From positions 172,011 through 236,010 of the forward strand of contig CAJTRE010000001.1 in assembly GCA_910578495.1 (NCBI GenBank): a DNA stretch of 64,000 nt, in the 5' to 3' direction. The notes under the pieces are model-generated. The model did not search any database. It was not told the origin of the DNA and saw nothing but the letters and a program-made list of their open reading frames with translations. Positions 16,525 to 25,020 of this stretch are shown here, piece by piece. Numbering within the stretch: position 1 is the stretch's first letter; each line of letters starts with the position of its first letter. The position numbers were made by a program, and so were the translations under genes. The stretch is from an uncultured Dorea sp. (GTDB lineage Bacteria > Bacillota > Clostridia > Lachnospirales > Lachnospiraceae).

Positions 16525-16962
16525 ATGTTAATGCCAAAAAGAGTAAAACGTCGTAAACAGTTCCGCGGTTCTATGAAAGGAAAAGCTCTTCGCGGAAATA
16601 AGATTACAAACGGTGAATATGGTATTGTTGCAATGGAGCCATGTTGGATTCGTTCCAACCAGATCGAGGCAGCCCGTATTGCGATGACACGTTACATCAA
16701 GCGTGGCGGTAAAGTTTGGATCAAAATATTCCCAGATAAACCAGTAACTACGAAACCAGCTGAAACACGTATGGGTTCCGGTAAAGGAACTTTAGAATAC
16801 TGGGTAGCAGTTGTTAAGCCAGGACGCGTAATGTTCGAGCTTGCCGGAGTACCGGAAGAAGTAGCTCGTGAGGCGCTTCGTCTTGCAATGCACAAGTTAC
16901 CTTGTAAATGTAAGATCGTTTCACGTGAAGATTTAGAAGGCGGTGATAACAGTGAAAATTAA
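16525..16962 (+). CDS. rplP: 50S ribosomal protein L16
   Basis: 145 residues, normal: MLMPKRVKRRKQFRG, IEAARIAMTRYIKRGGKVWI and KPAETRMGSGKG. It lies near the A-site tRNA elbow. A second ATG two codons in is possible but MLMPKR is the usual clostridial start. Its end overlaps rpmC by 11 bases. Confidence 0.98.
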   Translation: MLMPKRVKRRKQFRGSMKGKALRGNKITNGEYGIVAMEPCWIRSNQIEAARIAMTRYIKRGGKVWIKIFPDKPVTTKPAETRMGSGKGTLEYWVAVVKPGRVMFELAGVPEEVAREALRLAMHKLPCKCKIVSREDLEGGDNSEN

Positions 16963-17158
16963 TGCATTTGTAGAAGATTTAAAAACAAAATCAGCTGCAG
17001 AGCTGAATGAAGAATTAGTAGCTGCTAAAAAGGAACTCTTCAACTTAAGATTCCAGAACGCAACAAATCAGTTGGATAACACAAGCAGAATTAAAGAAGT
17101 AAGAAAAAATATTGCCAGAATCCAGACTGTGATTACTGAGAAAGCTAAGGAGGCATAA
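16952..17158 (+). CDS. rpmC: 50S ribosomal protein L29
   Basis: 68 residues, two long helices: KSAAELNEELVAAKKELFNLRFQ and NTSRIKEVRKNIARIQTVI. GTG 16952 is preferred because it gives the standard MKINAFVEDL start; the GTG at 16943 adds three residues. Overlaps the end of rplP, so translation is coupled. Confidence 0.95.
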   Translation: MKINAFVEDLKTKSAAELNEELVAAKKELFNLRFQNATNQLDNTSRIKEVRKNIARIQTVITEKAKEA

Positions 17159-17160
17159 CT

Positions 17161-17415
17161 ATGGAAAGAAATCTTAGAAAAACCAGAGTTGGTAAGGTTG
17201 TTAGCAATAAAATGGATAAGACCATAGTTGTTGCTGTAGAAGACCATGTAAAACATCCTCTTTACAAGAAAATCGTAAAGAGAACTTATAAATTAAAAGC
17301 CCATGATGAAGCAAATGAGTGCAACATCGGTGATAAAGTAAAAGTTATGGAAACAAGACCATTATCTAAAGATAAGAGATGGAGACTTGTTGAAGTTATG
17401 GAAAAAGTGAAATAG
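17161..17415 (+). CDS. rpsQ: 30S ribosomal protein S17
   Basis: 84 residues, OB fold: RKTRVGKVVSNKMDKTIVV and HPLYKKIVKRTYKLKAHDE. Two bases after rpmC, ribosome site TAAGGAGG inside the rpmC end. Confidence 0.98.
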   Translation: MERNLRKTRVGKVVSNKMDKTIVVAVEDHVKHPLYKKIVKRTYKLKAHDEANECNIGDKVKVMETRPLSKDKRWRLVEVMEKVK

Positions 17416-17434
17416 TATAAGGAGGGAAACCTGC

Positions 17435-17803
17435 ATGATACAGCAAGAAAGCAGACTTAAAGTAGCAGACAACACAGGTGCGAAAGAGTTACTGTGTATT
17501 CGTGTTATGGGCGGTTCTACAAGAAGATATGCAAATATCGGAGATGTTATTATTGCCAGTGTTAAAGATGCAACACCAGGCGGCGTTGTTAAAAAAGGCG
17601 ATGTAGTAAAAGCTGTAGTTGTTCGTACTGTAAGCAGCACGCGCCGTAAAGACGGTTCTTATATCCGTTTTGACGAGAATGCCGCTGTAATTATTAAAGA
17701 TGATAAGACACCAAGAGGAACCCGTATCTTTGGGCCAGTAGCAAGAGAGCTTCGTGACAAACAGTTTATGAGAATTGTTTCCTTAGCTCCGGAAGTACTT
17801 TAA
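17435..17803 (+). CDS. rplN: 50S ribosomal protein L14
   Basis: 122 residues, exactly the usual length: MIQQESRLKVADNTGAKEL at the start and the C-terminal RGTRIFGPVARELRDKQFM. AAGGAGGG precedes the ATG. Confidence 0.98.
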   Translation: MIQQESRLKVADNTGAKELLCIRVMGGSTRRYANIGDVIIASVKDATPGGVVKKGDVVKAVVVRTVSSTRRKDGSYIRFDENAAVIIKDDKTPRGTRIFGPVARELRDKQFMRIVSLAPEVL

Positions 17804-17817
17804 GGAGGTCGAGGGAA

Positions 17818-18129
17818 ATGTCAATGTTAAAGATTAAAAAAGGCGACACTGTAAAAGTAATCGCTGGTAAAGATAAAGACAAAGAAGGCAAAGTTCTCTC
17901 TGTTAATCAGAAAGAGGGTAAGGTTGTTGTAGAGGGTGTCAATATGCTTACAAAGCATACAAAGCCAAGTGCAGCAAACGCTAACGGCGGAATTATCCAC
18001 CAGGAAGGCGCTATCAATGCTTCTAACGTAATGTACCTGCATAAAGGTAAAGCTACAAGAGTTGGATTCAAGATGGACGGAGATAAGAAAGTTCGTTTCG
18101 CTAAATCAACAGGCGAAGTGATCGATTAA
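17818..18129 (+). CDS. rplX: 50S ribosomal protein L24
   Basis: 103 residues with an N-terminal KOW motif (IKKGDTVKVIAGKDKDKEGKV) and GGIIHQEGAINASNVM. The ATG at 17818 is 9 bases from AAGGAGG; a second ATG two codons later is also possible. Assembly initiator of the 50S subunit. Confidence 0.97.
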   Translation: MSMLKIKKGDTVKVIAGKDKDKEGKVLSVNQKEGKVVVEGVNMLTKHTKPSAANANGGIIHQEGAINASNVMYLHKGKATRVGFKMDGDKKVRFAKSTGEVID

Positions 18130-18151
18130 TCTAGGAAGGAGGGCTTAAACT

Positions 18152-18691
18152 TTGAGTAGACTGAAAGAACAGTATCAGAACGAAATGGTTGACGCATTAA
18201 TCAAAAAGTTCGGATATAAAAATATCATGGAAGTGCCAAAACTTGACAAAGTTGTAATCAACATGGGTGTTGGCGAGGCAAAAGACAACGCTAAAGTTTT
18301 AGATTCTGCAATCGCTGATCTTGAGAAGATCACAGGACAGAAAGCAGTTGTCTGCAAAGCAAAAAAATCAGTTGCTAACTTCAAATTAAGAGAAGGTATG
18401 GCAATCGGATGTAAAGTTACTTTAAGAGGAGAGAAGATGTATGAGTTCGTGGATCGTCTGATCAACCTTGCATTACCTCGTGTACGTGACTTTAGAGGTG
18501 TTAATCCTAACGCATTCGATGGAAGAGGAAACTATGCTCTCGGAATTAAAGAGCAGCTCATCTTCCCGGAGATTGAGTACGATAAGGTAGACAAAGTAAG
18601 AGGAATGGATGTTATCTTTGTTACAACAGCTAAGACAGACGAAGAAGCTCGTGAGTTGTTAACACAGTTCAACATGCCATTTACAAAATAA
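18152..18691 (+). CDS. rplE: 50S ribosomal protein L5
   Basis: 179 residues, normal: EVPKLDKVVINMGVGEA, KLREGMAIGCKVTLRG and RDFRGVNPNAFDGRGNYALG. Binds 5S rRNA. The start is TTG at 18152 behind GGAGGG, the only non-ATG/GTG start I assign in this cluster. Confidence 0.97.
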   Translation: MSRLKEQYQNEMVDALIKKFGYKNIMEVPKLDKVVINMGVGEAKDNAKVLDSAIADLEKITGQKAVVCKAKKSVANFKLREGMAIGCKVTLRGEKMYEFVDRLINLALPRVRDFRGVNPNAFDGRGNYALGIKEQLIFPEIEYDKVDKVRGMDVIFVTTAKTDEEARELLTQFNMPFTK

Positions 18692-18702
18692 GGAGGTAAA
18701 TT

Positions 18703-18888
18703 ATGGCTAAGACAGCAATGAAAGTTAAGCAGCAGCGCAAGCAGAAATTCTCTACAAGAGAATATAACCGCTGTAAAATCTGTGGTCGTCCACACGCATA
18801 TTTGAGAAAATATGGTATCTGCCGTGTTTGCTTCCGCGAATTGGCATACAAAGGACAGATTCCAGGCGTTAAGAAAGCAAGTTGGTAA
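18703..18888 (+). CDS. rpsZ: 30S ribosomal protein S14, zinc-binding type
   Basis: 61 residues. Two CxxC pairs (CKICGRPHAYLRKYGICRVC) bind zinc, defining the short type-Z S14 rather than the long zinc-free form. AAGGAGG precedes the ATG. Also annotated rpsN. Confidence 0.97.
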   Translation: MAKTAMKVKQQRKQKFSTREYNRCKICGRPHAYLRKYGICRVCFRELAYKGQIPGVKKASW

Positions 18889-18902
18889 GGAGGAAAAAGC
18901 AA

Positions 18903-19304
18903 ATGACTATGAGCGATCCAATTGCAGATATGCTTACAAGAATCCGTAATGCAAATACTGCGAAACACGATACAGTAGATGTACCGGCGTCTAAGATGAA
19001 ACTTGCTATCGCAAATATCTTGTTAGATGAGGGATACATTGAGAAATATGATGTCATTGAGGACGGAGTCTTCAAGACTATCCACATCACATTAAAATAT
19101 GGTGCGGATAAGAACGAAAAGGTAATCACAGGCCTTAAAAGAATCTCTAAGCCAGGTCTTCGTGTATATGCGAACAGCGCTGAGGTGCCAAAAGTATTTG
19201 GCGGTCTTGGAACAGCTATCATCTCCACAAATCAGGGAGTGATCACTGACAAAGAGGCAAGAAAAATGGGCGTAGGCGGAGAAGTTCTCTGCTATATTTG
19301 GTAG
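18903..19304 (+). CDS. rpsH: 30S ribosomal protein S8
   Basis: 133 residues: SDPIADMLTRIRNAN at the start, KRISKPGLRVYA and the C-terminal ISTNQGVITDKEARKMGVGGE. S8 is the usual autoregulator of spc operons. ATG 18903 is 9 bases from AAGGAGG; upstream in-frame codons overlap rpsZ. A 108-base gap with small stems (CCTGTA/TACAGG; GACTG/CAGTC) follows. Confidence 0.97.
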   Translation: MTMSDPIADMLTRIRNANTAKHDTVDVPASKMKLAIANILLDEGYIEKYDVIEDGVFKTIHITLKYGADKNEKVITGLKRISKPGLRVYANSAEVPKVFGGLGTAIISTNQGVITDKEARKMGVGGEVLCYIW

Positions 19305-19412
19305 GCGCACGAAACCTGTAACGGCTTAAAATAAATACAGGAGCGCAACAGACTGAAAACAGAACAGTCGTTAAGATTGTTCCGAGAATTTAAGTTTAAG
19401 GAGGATTAGGCA

Positions 19413-19955
19413 ATGTCACGTATAGGAAGACTGCCAATTGCAGTTCCAGCAGGCGTAACTGTTGAGATTGCAGAGAATAATAAAGTGACTGTAAAAGGTC
19501 CAAAGGGAACACTTTCTAAAGAGCTTCCGGTAGAGATGGAAATCAAACAGGAAGGTGAAGAAATCGTAGTAACAAGACCGAACGATTTAAAGAGAATGAA
19601 ATCTTTACATGGTCTTACAAGAACACTGATCAACAACATGGTTGTTGGTGTAACAGATGGATACCAGAAAGTTCTTGAAGTTAACGGTGTTGGATATAAA
19701 GCAGCAAAATCCGGAAGCAAATTAACACTCAGCTTAGGATATTCTCATCCGGTTGAGATGGAAGATCCGGAAGGTGTTGAGACTGTATTAGAAGGACAGA
19801 ATAAGATCATCGTTAAAGGTATCGATAAAGAAAAAGTAGGCCAGTTCGCAGCTGAGATCAGAGACAAGAGAAGACCAGAGCCATACAAAGGCAAAGGTAT
19901 TAAGTATGCTGATGAAGTTATCAGACGTAAAGTTGGTAAGACTGGTAAGAAATAA
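19413..19955 (+). CDS. rplF: 50S ribosomal protein L6
   Basis: 180 residues: MSRIGRLPIAVPAGV, LHGLTRTLINNMVVGVT and the C-terminal RPEPYKGKGIKYADEVIRRK. Contacts the sarcin-ricin loop. TAAGGAGG precedes the ATG. Confidence 0.98.
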   Translation: MSRIGRLPIAVPAGVTVEIAENNKVTVKGPKGTLSKELPVEMEIKQEGEEIVVTRPNDLKRMKSLHGLTRTLINNMVVGVTDGYQKVLEVNGVGYKAAKSGSKLTLSLGYSHPVEMEDPEGVETVLEGQNKIIVKGIDKEKVGQFAAEIRDKRRPEPYKGKGIKYADEVIRRKVGKTGKK

Positions 19956-19972
19956 GAAAGGAGAGTGTAAAA

Positions 19973-20341
19973 ATGGTTAGCAAAAAATCAAGAAGTGTAG
20001 TTCGTGTAAACAAACACAGAAAATTACGTAACCGTTTAAGTGGTACAGCTGAGTGCCCACGTTTAGCAGTATTCAGAAGTAACAATCACATGTACGCACA
20101 GATTATTGACGATGTAGCTCAGACAACTCTGGTTTCCGCTTCCACTCTTCAGAAAGACGTGAAAGCAAACTTAGAGAAGACTAACAACGTTGCTGCTGCA
20201 GCACATTTGGGAAAAGTAATTGCTGAAAAAGCAATTGAAAAAGGTATTAAAGACGTTGTCTTTGACAGAGGCGGCTATATATATCAGGGAAAGATTCAGG
20301 CATTAGCAGACGCAGCTAGAGAAGCTGGGTTGAATTTCTAG
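19973..20341 (+). CDS. rplR: 50S ribosomal protein L18
   Basis: 122 residues: RLSGTAECPRLAVFRSNNHMYAQ-type centre and FDRGGYIYQGKIQALADAAREAG at the end. Binds 5S rRNA with L5. Preceded by AAAGGAGAG. Confidence 0.98.
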   Translation: MVSKKSRSVVRVNKHRKLRNRLSGTAECPRLAVFRSNNHMYAQIIDDVAQTTLVSASTLQKDVKANLEKTNNVAAAAHLGKVIAEKAIEKGIKDVVFDRGGYIYQGKIQALADAAREAGLNF

Positions 20342-20355
20342 GAGGAGGAGCACAC

Positions 20356-20865
20356 ATGAAACAAGAACGTATTGATGCTAGTCAGTTAGAGTTAAATGAA
20401 AAAGTAGTGTCAATTAAGCGTGTAACCAAAGTTGTTAAAGGTGGCCGTAACATGAGATTCACAGCTTTAGTAGTTGTTGGCGATGGAAATGGCCATGTTG
20501 GTGCAGGCTTAGGAAAAGCTACTGAGATTCCGGAAGCAATTCGTAAAGGAAAAGAGGATGCGGCTAAAAATCTCATCAGCGTAGCTTTAGATGAGAATGA
20601 AAGTATTACACATGATTTTATCGGTAAATTCGGAGGAGCTTCCGTACTTCTTAAAAAAGCTCCGGAAGGTACCGGAGTTATCGCCGGTGGTCCGGCACGT
20701 GCCGTAATCGAGATGGCAGGAATCAAGAATATCCGTACAAAATCTCTTGGTTCTAATAACAAACAGAACGTAGTTCTTGCTACAATTGATGGATTACGTC
20801 AGGTTAAGACTCCGGAGGAAGTTGCTAAGCTTCGCGGTAAATCTGTTGAAGAGATCTTAGGCTAA
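20356..20865 (+). CDS. rpsE: 30S ribosomal protein S5
   Basis: 169 residues: VVKGGRNMRFTALVVVGDGNG and AGIKNIRTKSLGSNNKQNVV. Involved in decoding fidelity. GGAGGAGG precedes the ATG, partly in the rplR end. Confidence 0.98.
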   Translation: MKQERIDASQLELNEKVVSIKRVTKVVKGGRNMRFTALVVVGDGNGHVGAGLGKATEIPEAIRKGKEDAAKNLISVALDENESITHDFIGKFGGASVLLKKAPEGTGVIAGGPARAVIEMAGIKNIRTKSLGSNNKQNVVLATIDGLRQVKTPEEVAKLRGKSVEEILG

Positions 20866-20879
20866 GGAGGTAAATGAAA

Positions 20880-21059
20880 ATGGCAAATTTAAAAGTTACA
20901 TTAGTAAAATCTCCAATTGGTGCTGTACCAAAGCATAAGAAAACTGTAGAAGCAATGGGACTTCGCAAAGTAAATAAAACAGTTGAACTGCCGGATAATG
21001 CAGCAACAAGAGGTATGATTAAACAGGTATGTCACCTGGTAAAAGTTGAAGAAGTATAA
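20880..21059 (+). CDS. rpmD: 50S ribosomal protein L30
   Basis: 59 residues: LKVTLVKSPIGAVPKHKKTVEAMGLRK is the family signature. ATG 20880 is 9 bases from AAGGAGG; the ATG at 20874 is only 3 bases from it and is rejected. Confidence 0.96.
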   Translation: MANLKVTLVKSPIGAVPKHKKTVEAMGLRKVNKTVELPDNAATRGMIKQVCHLVKVEEV

Positions 21060-21089
21060 TGATTTAATTTCGGATAAGGAGGTGTCACA

Positions 21090-21530
21090 ATGGATTTATC
21101 AAACTTAAGACCTGCTGATGGATCAAAACAGAGTGATAATTTCAGAAGAGGACGCGGACATGGTTCTGGAAATGGTAAGACAGCCGGTAAGGGACACAAA
21201 GGTCAGAAAGCTCGTTCAGGAGCAACAAGACCAGGTTTCGAAGGTGGTCAGATGCCATTATATAGAAGAATACCAAAGAGAGGTTTCACAAATAGAAACT
21301 CTAAGACAATCGTTGGTATTAATGTGAGCGTTCTTGAGATGTTTGATAATGATGCAGTAGTATCTGTAGATACATTGCTCGAACAGGGAGTCATTAAGAA
21401 CCCAAGAGATGGAGTTAAGATCCTTGGAAATGGTGAATTAACAAAGAAGCTTACAGTACAGGCTAATGCGTTCAGCGCCGGAGCTGTAGCTAAGATTGAG
21501 GCTTTAGGTGGAAAAGCAGAGGTGATCTAA
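21090..21530 (+). CDS. rplO: 50S ribosomal protein L15
   Basis: 146 residues: LSNLRPADGSKQSDNFRRGRG, HKGQKARSG and GFEGGQMPLYRRIPKRGF. Its stop shares a base with the secY start (TAATG), coupling secretion channel synthesis to ribosome synthesis as in most bacteria. Confidence 0.98.
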   Translation: MDLSNLRPADGSKQSDNFRRGRGHGSGNGKTAGKGHKGQKARSGATRPGFEGGQMPLYRRIPKRGFTNRNSKTIVGINVSVLEMFDNDAVVSVDTLLEQGVIKNPRDGVKILGNGELTKKLTVQANAFSAGAVAKIEALGGKAEVI

Positions 21531-22846
21531 TGTTAGAAACATTTCGAAATGCATTTAGAATTGCGGATATTCGTAAAAAAATCGGATACACTTTTTTAAT
21601 GCTGATCGTAATCAGACTTGGTTCAGAGCTGCCGACGCCGGGAGTTAATTCAACCTATATTAAAGAATTTTTTGCACAGAACACTGGGGAGGCGTTTAAT
21701 TTATTTAACGCTTTCACTGGTGGTTCTTTTGAGCAGATGTCAGTGTTTGCTCTGAGTATTACACCTTACATTACATCTTCCATTATTATGCAGCTTCTTA
21801 CAATAGCGATTCCAAAGCTTGAAGAGATGCACAAGGATGGAGAGGATGGAAGAAAGAAGATTGCAGCCATTACTCGTTATTTGACGGTAGTGCTTGCGCT
21901 TATCGAGTCAACTGCTATGTCTATAGGTTTCGGACGACAAGGTCTTTTGAAAGAGTATAATTTTGTCAATGCAGCGATTGTCGTACTTACATTGACAGCG
22001 GGCAGTGCGTTCCTTATGTGGATTGGTGAGAGAATTACGGAAAAGGGTGTTGGAAACGGGATTTCTATCGTTCTTGTAATCAATATTCTTTCTCGTGTGC
22101 CAAGTGATATTTCAACATTGGTAAATCAGTTCGTGAAAGGAAAGAATCTCGCTTCTGGTGGTCTGGCTGTTGTGATTATTGTAGCAATCATCATCGGTAT
22201 GGTTGTGTTTGTAATTATTCTTCAAGACGGTCAGAGAAAAATTTCTGTACAGTATTCACAGAAAATGGCAGGAAGAAAGTCTTACGGCGGACAGTCTACA
22301 CACATTCCGCTCAAGGTTAATACTGCGGGAGTTATTCCTATTATCTTTGCTTCATCGCTTATGCAGTTCCCGGTTGTTATTGCTACTTTTGCAGGAAAGG
22401 GTAATGGCACCGGAATTGGCAGCGAGATTTTAAGAGGAATGAATCAGGGGAACTGGCTGAATCCGGATCAGATTAAATATTCATGGGGATTGATTGTGTA
22501 TATTATACTTACAGTGTTTTTTGCGTACTTCTATACATCAATCACATTTAATCCGCTGGAGATTGCGAATAATATGAAGAAGAGCGGTGGTTTTATACCG
22601 GGTATCCGTCCGGGAAAACCAACGGTTGAATATCTGACAAAGAGATTAAACTATATCATCTTTATCGGAGCATGTGGACTTGTAATTGTACAGGTTGTGC
22701 CTATATTCTTTAATGGATGGTTTGGCGCACAGGTGTCTTTTGGCGGTACGTCATTGATCATTATTGTCAGTGTTGTATTAGAGACACTTAAGCAGATAGA
22801 ATCCCAGATGCTTGTACGTAATTACAAGGGATTTTTAAGCAACTAA
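21530..22846 (+). CDS. secY: Protein translocase subunit SecY
   Basis: 438 residues, ten membrane helices, the protein-conducting channel of the Sec system. Recognisable are RIADIRKKIGYT at the N-terminus, GGSFEQMSVFALSITPYI, the plug-region and the cytoplasmic loop QKMAGRKSYGGQSTHIPLKVN, plus PGIRPGKPT. Starts within the rplO stop. The 123-base gap to adk holds the GC-rich hairpin AACTCGCGGAA/TTCCGCGGGTT (about 22920-22945) without a T run, probably an mRNA processing or stability element. Confidence 0.98.
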   Translation: MLETFRNAFRIADIRKKIGYTFLMLIVIRLGSELPTPGVNSTYIKEFFAQNTGEAFNLFNAFTGGSFEQMSVFALSITPYITSSIIMQLLTIAIPKLEEMHKDGEDGRKKIAAITRYLTVVLALIESTAMSIGFGRQGLLKEYNFVNAAIVVLTLTAGSAFLMWIGERITEKGVGNGISIVLVINILSRVPSDISTLVNQFVKGKNLASGGLAVVIIVAIIIGMVVFVIILQDGQRKISVQYSQKMAGRKSYGGQSTHIPLKVNTAGVIPIIFASSLMQFPVVIATFAGKGNGTGIGSEILRGMNQGNWLNPDQIKYSWGLIVYIILTVFFAYFYTSITFNPLEIANNMKKSGGFIPGIRPGKPTVEYLTKRLNYIIFIGACGLVIVQVVPIFFNGWFGAQVSFGGTSLIIIVSVVLETLKQIESQMLVRNYKGFLSN

Positions 22847-22969
22847 ACAATTAAGCATAGCTTTATTGTGTTGCTTTGCAAACAGTGTTGTTTGTAAAGG
22901 GACATGTATTTGCATCACTAACTCGCGGAATTTTTCCGCGGGTTAAAGTGCTATAAGGAGGAAATCAAT

Positions 22970-23614
22970 ATGAAGATCATAATGTTAGGTGCTCCGGGAG
23001 CGGGCAAGGGAACACAGGCGAAGAAGATCGCAGCGAAATACAATATTCCTCACATTTCTACCGGAGATATTTTCAGAGCAAATATCAAAAATGGTACGGA
23101 GCTTGGAAATAAAGCAAAGACTTATATGGATCAGGGATTGTTAGTTCCGGATGAACTGGTAGTAGATCTTGTAGTGGACCGCGTAAATCAAGAGGACGCT
23201 AAAAATGGTTATGTTTTGGATGGTTTCCCGAGAACAATTCCTCAGGCGGAAGCTCTTGACAGGGCGCTTTTGGATCTTGGAGAGAAAGTGGATTATGCCA
23301 TTAACGTAGATGTTCCGGATGCGAATATCGTAAAACGTATGGGCGGACGTCGTGCATGTGTTGGATGTGGCGCTACATATCATTTAGAATATGCACCGTC
23401 TAAAGCAGAGGGGATTTGTGATACTTGCGGTAAAGAACTGATTTTAAGAGATGATGACAAGCCGGAGACAGTATTGAAGCGTCTCGGTGTATATCATGAG
23501 CAGACACAGCCGCTCATTGATTATTATACAAATGCCGGAATCTTAAAGACTGTTGATGGAAGCGTCGACATTAATGATGTATTCCAGGCAATTGTAAATA
23601 TTTTAGGAGAGTAA
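22970..23614 (+). CDS. adk: Adenylate kinase
   Basis: 214 residues: P-loop GAPGAGKGT (7-15), STGDIFRANI, the zinc-binding LID with CVGCGATYH and CDTCGKEL, and DGFPRTIPQAEAL. Interconverts AMP, ADP and ATP. Long, zinc-containing form typical of Gram-positive bacteria. AAGGAGG precedes the ATG; 4 bases separate it from map. Confidence 0.98.
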   Translation: MKIIMLGAPGAGKGTQAKKIAAKYNIPHISTGDIFRANIKNGTELGNKAKTYMDQGLLVPDELVVDLVVDRVNQEDAKNGYVLDGFPRTIPQAEALDRALLDLGEKVDYAINVDVPDANIVKRMGGRRACVGCGATYHLEYAPSKAEGICDTCGKELILRDDDKPETVLKRLGVYHEQTQPLIDYYTNAGILKTVDGSVDINDVFQAIVNILGE

Positions 23615-23618
23615 GAAC

Positions 23619-24374
23619 ATGCCAATTACATTAAAATCGTCCAGGGAAATTGAACTTATGACAGAGGCGGGACGGATATTGGAGATTGTTCATAATGAAT
23701 TAGAAAAGGCTCTTCATCCGGGAATGACTACTAAGGAGATCGACCGTTTAGGCGAGGAGGTTATCCGCAGCTATGGATGTATTCCATCGTTTTTGGATTA
23801 TAACGGTTATCCGGCATCTATCTGCGTATCTGTGAACGATGAAGTCGTACATGGTATCCCAAGTGACCGCAGAACGATTAAAGACGGAGATATTGTAAGT
23901 TTGGATGCAGGAGTCATTTATAAGGGCTATCATTCTGACGCTGCAAGAACCCATGCAGTCGGAGAGATTAGTGAAGAGGCAAAGAAGCTGATACAGGTAA
24001 CAAGGGAATGTTTTTTCGAGGGTATAAAATACGCGAAAGAAGGCAATCATCTATTTGATATTTCGTCAGCAATCGGCAAATATGCCGAGGACAGGGGATA
24101 TGGTGTTGTCCGCGCTTTGTGTGGTCATGGAATAGGAACTTCGCTCCACGAATCCCCGGAGGTGCCGAATTACATTATGAACAGAAAAGGAGTAAAGCTG
24201 AAAGCCGGAATGACGCTTGCCATCGAACCGATGATTAATAGCGGCGGCTGGGAGGTAGACTGGCTCGATGATGATTGGACAGTCGTAACCAGAGACCATT
24301 CACTATCTGCTCATTATGAGAATACGGTGCTGATTACTGAGAATGAACCAAAACTTCTGACCTTAAACGCTTAG
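23619..24374 (+). CDS. map: Methionine aminopeptidase, type I
   Basis: 251 residues. Removes the initiator methionine from new proteins. Metal ligands are visible in SLDAGVIYKGYHSDAARTH (two Asp), GHGIGTSLHE (His), MTLAIEPM (Glu) and HYENTVLITE (Glu). Usual companion of adk in spc operons. A dispersed repeat follows the stop. Confidence 0.97.
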   Translation: MPITLKSSREIELMTEAGRILEIVHNELEKALHPGMTTKEIDRLGEEVIRSYGCIPSFLDYNGYPASICVSVNDEVVHGIPSDRRTIKDGDIVSLDAGVIYKGYHSDAARTHAVGEISEEAKKLIQVTRECFFEGIKYAKEGNHLFDISSAIGKYAEDRGYGVVRALCGHGIGTSLHESPEVPNYIMNRKGVKLKAGMTLAIEPMINSGGWEVDWLDDDWTVVTRDHSLSAHYENTVLITENEPKLLTLNA

Positions 24375-24440
24375 CGAGTTCGAGCAAAGTGAGAAGGAGG
24401 TTAGCGATTAAGGTCGTTCTTTGAACGAAGTGAAAAGAAC
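24370..24440 (+). repeat. Dispersed palindromic repeat between map and the KOW gene
   Basis: CTTAGCGAG-TTCGAGC-AAAGTGAG at 24370-24393, partly in the map stop region, resembles the copy before rplB. It is followed by a second hairpin in which GTTCTTT (about 24416) pairs with AAAGAAC (to 24440). No gene lies in this 92-base gap. Confidence 0.55.
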
Positions 24441-24466
24441 TTCCTTATAATGAATGAGGTATTGTT

Positions 24467-24715
24467 ATGGATAGGTTTGAAACAGGAATGCTTGCGCGTT
24501 CAAAGGCAGGACATGATGCAGGCAAAGTTTATGTGATAATCGGTGTAGACAGCGAATATGTATATCTTGCGGACGGCAGGATCAAAACGATTGACTGTCC
24601 GAAAAAGAAGAAGAAAAAGCATACACAGATTATATTGGATAAATACGACATCACGAATGCCGATGATGTGAAAATAAAACGAATACTGAAAGAATGGAGT
24701 AAGGAAGAATCATAG
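24467..24715 (+). CDS. KOW-domain RNA-binding protein (L14e-like)
   Basis: 82 residues with an N-terminal KOW-type barrel (GMLARSKAGHDAGKVYVIIGVDSEYVYLADGRIKTIDCPKK-like) and a lysine-rich C-terminus. Genes of this kind stand between map and infA in many Clostridia. It probably binds rRNA or ribosomes, by analogy with eukaryotic/archaeal L14e; not experimentally tied to a function that I know of. Ends 12 bases before infA. Confidence 0.8.
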   Translation: MDRFETGMLARSKAGHDAGKVYVIIGVDSEYVYLADGRIKTIDCPKKKKKKHTQIILDKYDITNADDVKIKRILKEWSKEES

Positions 24716-24727
24716 GAGGATTAGAAT

Positions 24728-24946
24728 ATGTCAAAAGCCGACGTAATTGAAATTGAAGGAACAGTAGTGGAGAAGCTGCCGAACGCAATGTTTCAGGTAG
24801 AACTTGAAAATGGTCATCAGGTGCTTGCGCATATCAGCGGCAAACTTAGAATGAACTTTATTAAGATTCTGCCGGGGGATAAAGTAACATTAGAGTTATC
24901 TCCATACGATCTTTCCAAAGGAAGAATTATCTGGAGAGATAAATAA
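24728..24946 (+). CDS. infA: Translation initiation factor IF-1
   Basis: 72 residues, single S1/OB fold: DVIEIEGTVVEKLPNAMFQVELENGHQVLAHISGKLRMN-type sequence and GRIIWR at the end. Binds the 30S A site during initiation. In most Firmicutes rpmJ follows directly; here a terminator and a ten-kilobase island intervene. Confidence 0.98.
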   Translation: MSKADVIEIEGTVVEKLPNAMFQVELENGHQVLAHISGKLRMNFIKILPGDKVTLELSPYDLSKGRIIWRDK

Positions 24947-24976
24947 GAAACATACCTTTTGGAGTTATACCAAAAA

Positions 24977-25018
24977 ATAATGCTAAGCCATAGGTTAGAA
25001 CCTGTGACTTAGCATTTT
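24977..25018. terminator. Bidirectional terminator between infA and the DeoR gene
   Basis: AATGCTAAG (24979-24987) pairs with CTTAGCATT (25008-25016), with an inner AGGTT/AACCT stem; A-rich on one side and T-rich on the other. Separates convergent infA and deoR-type genes. Confidence 0.85.
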
Positions 25019-25020
25019 AT

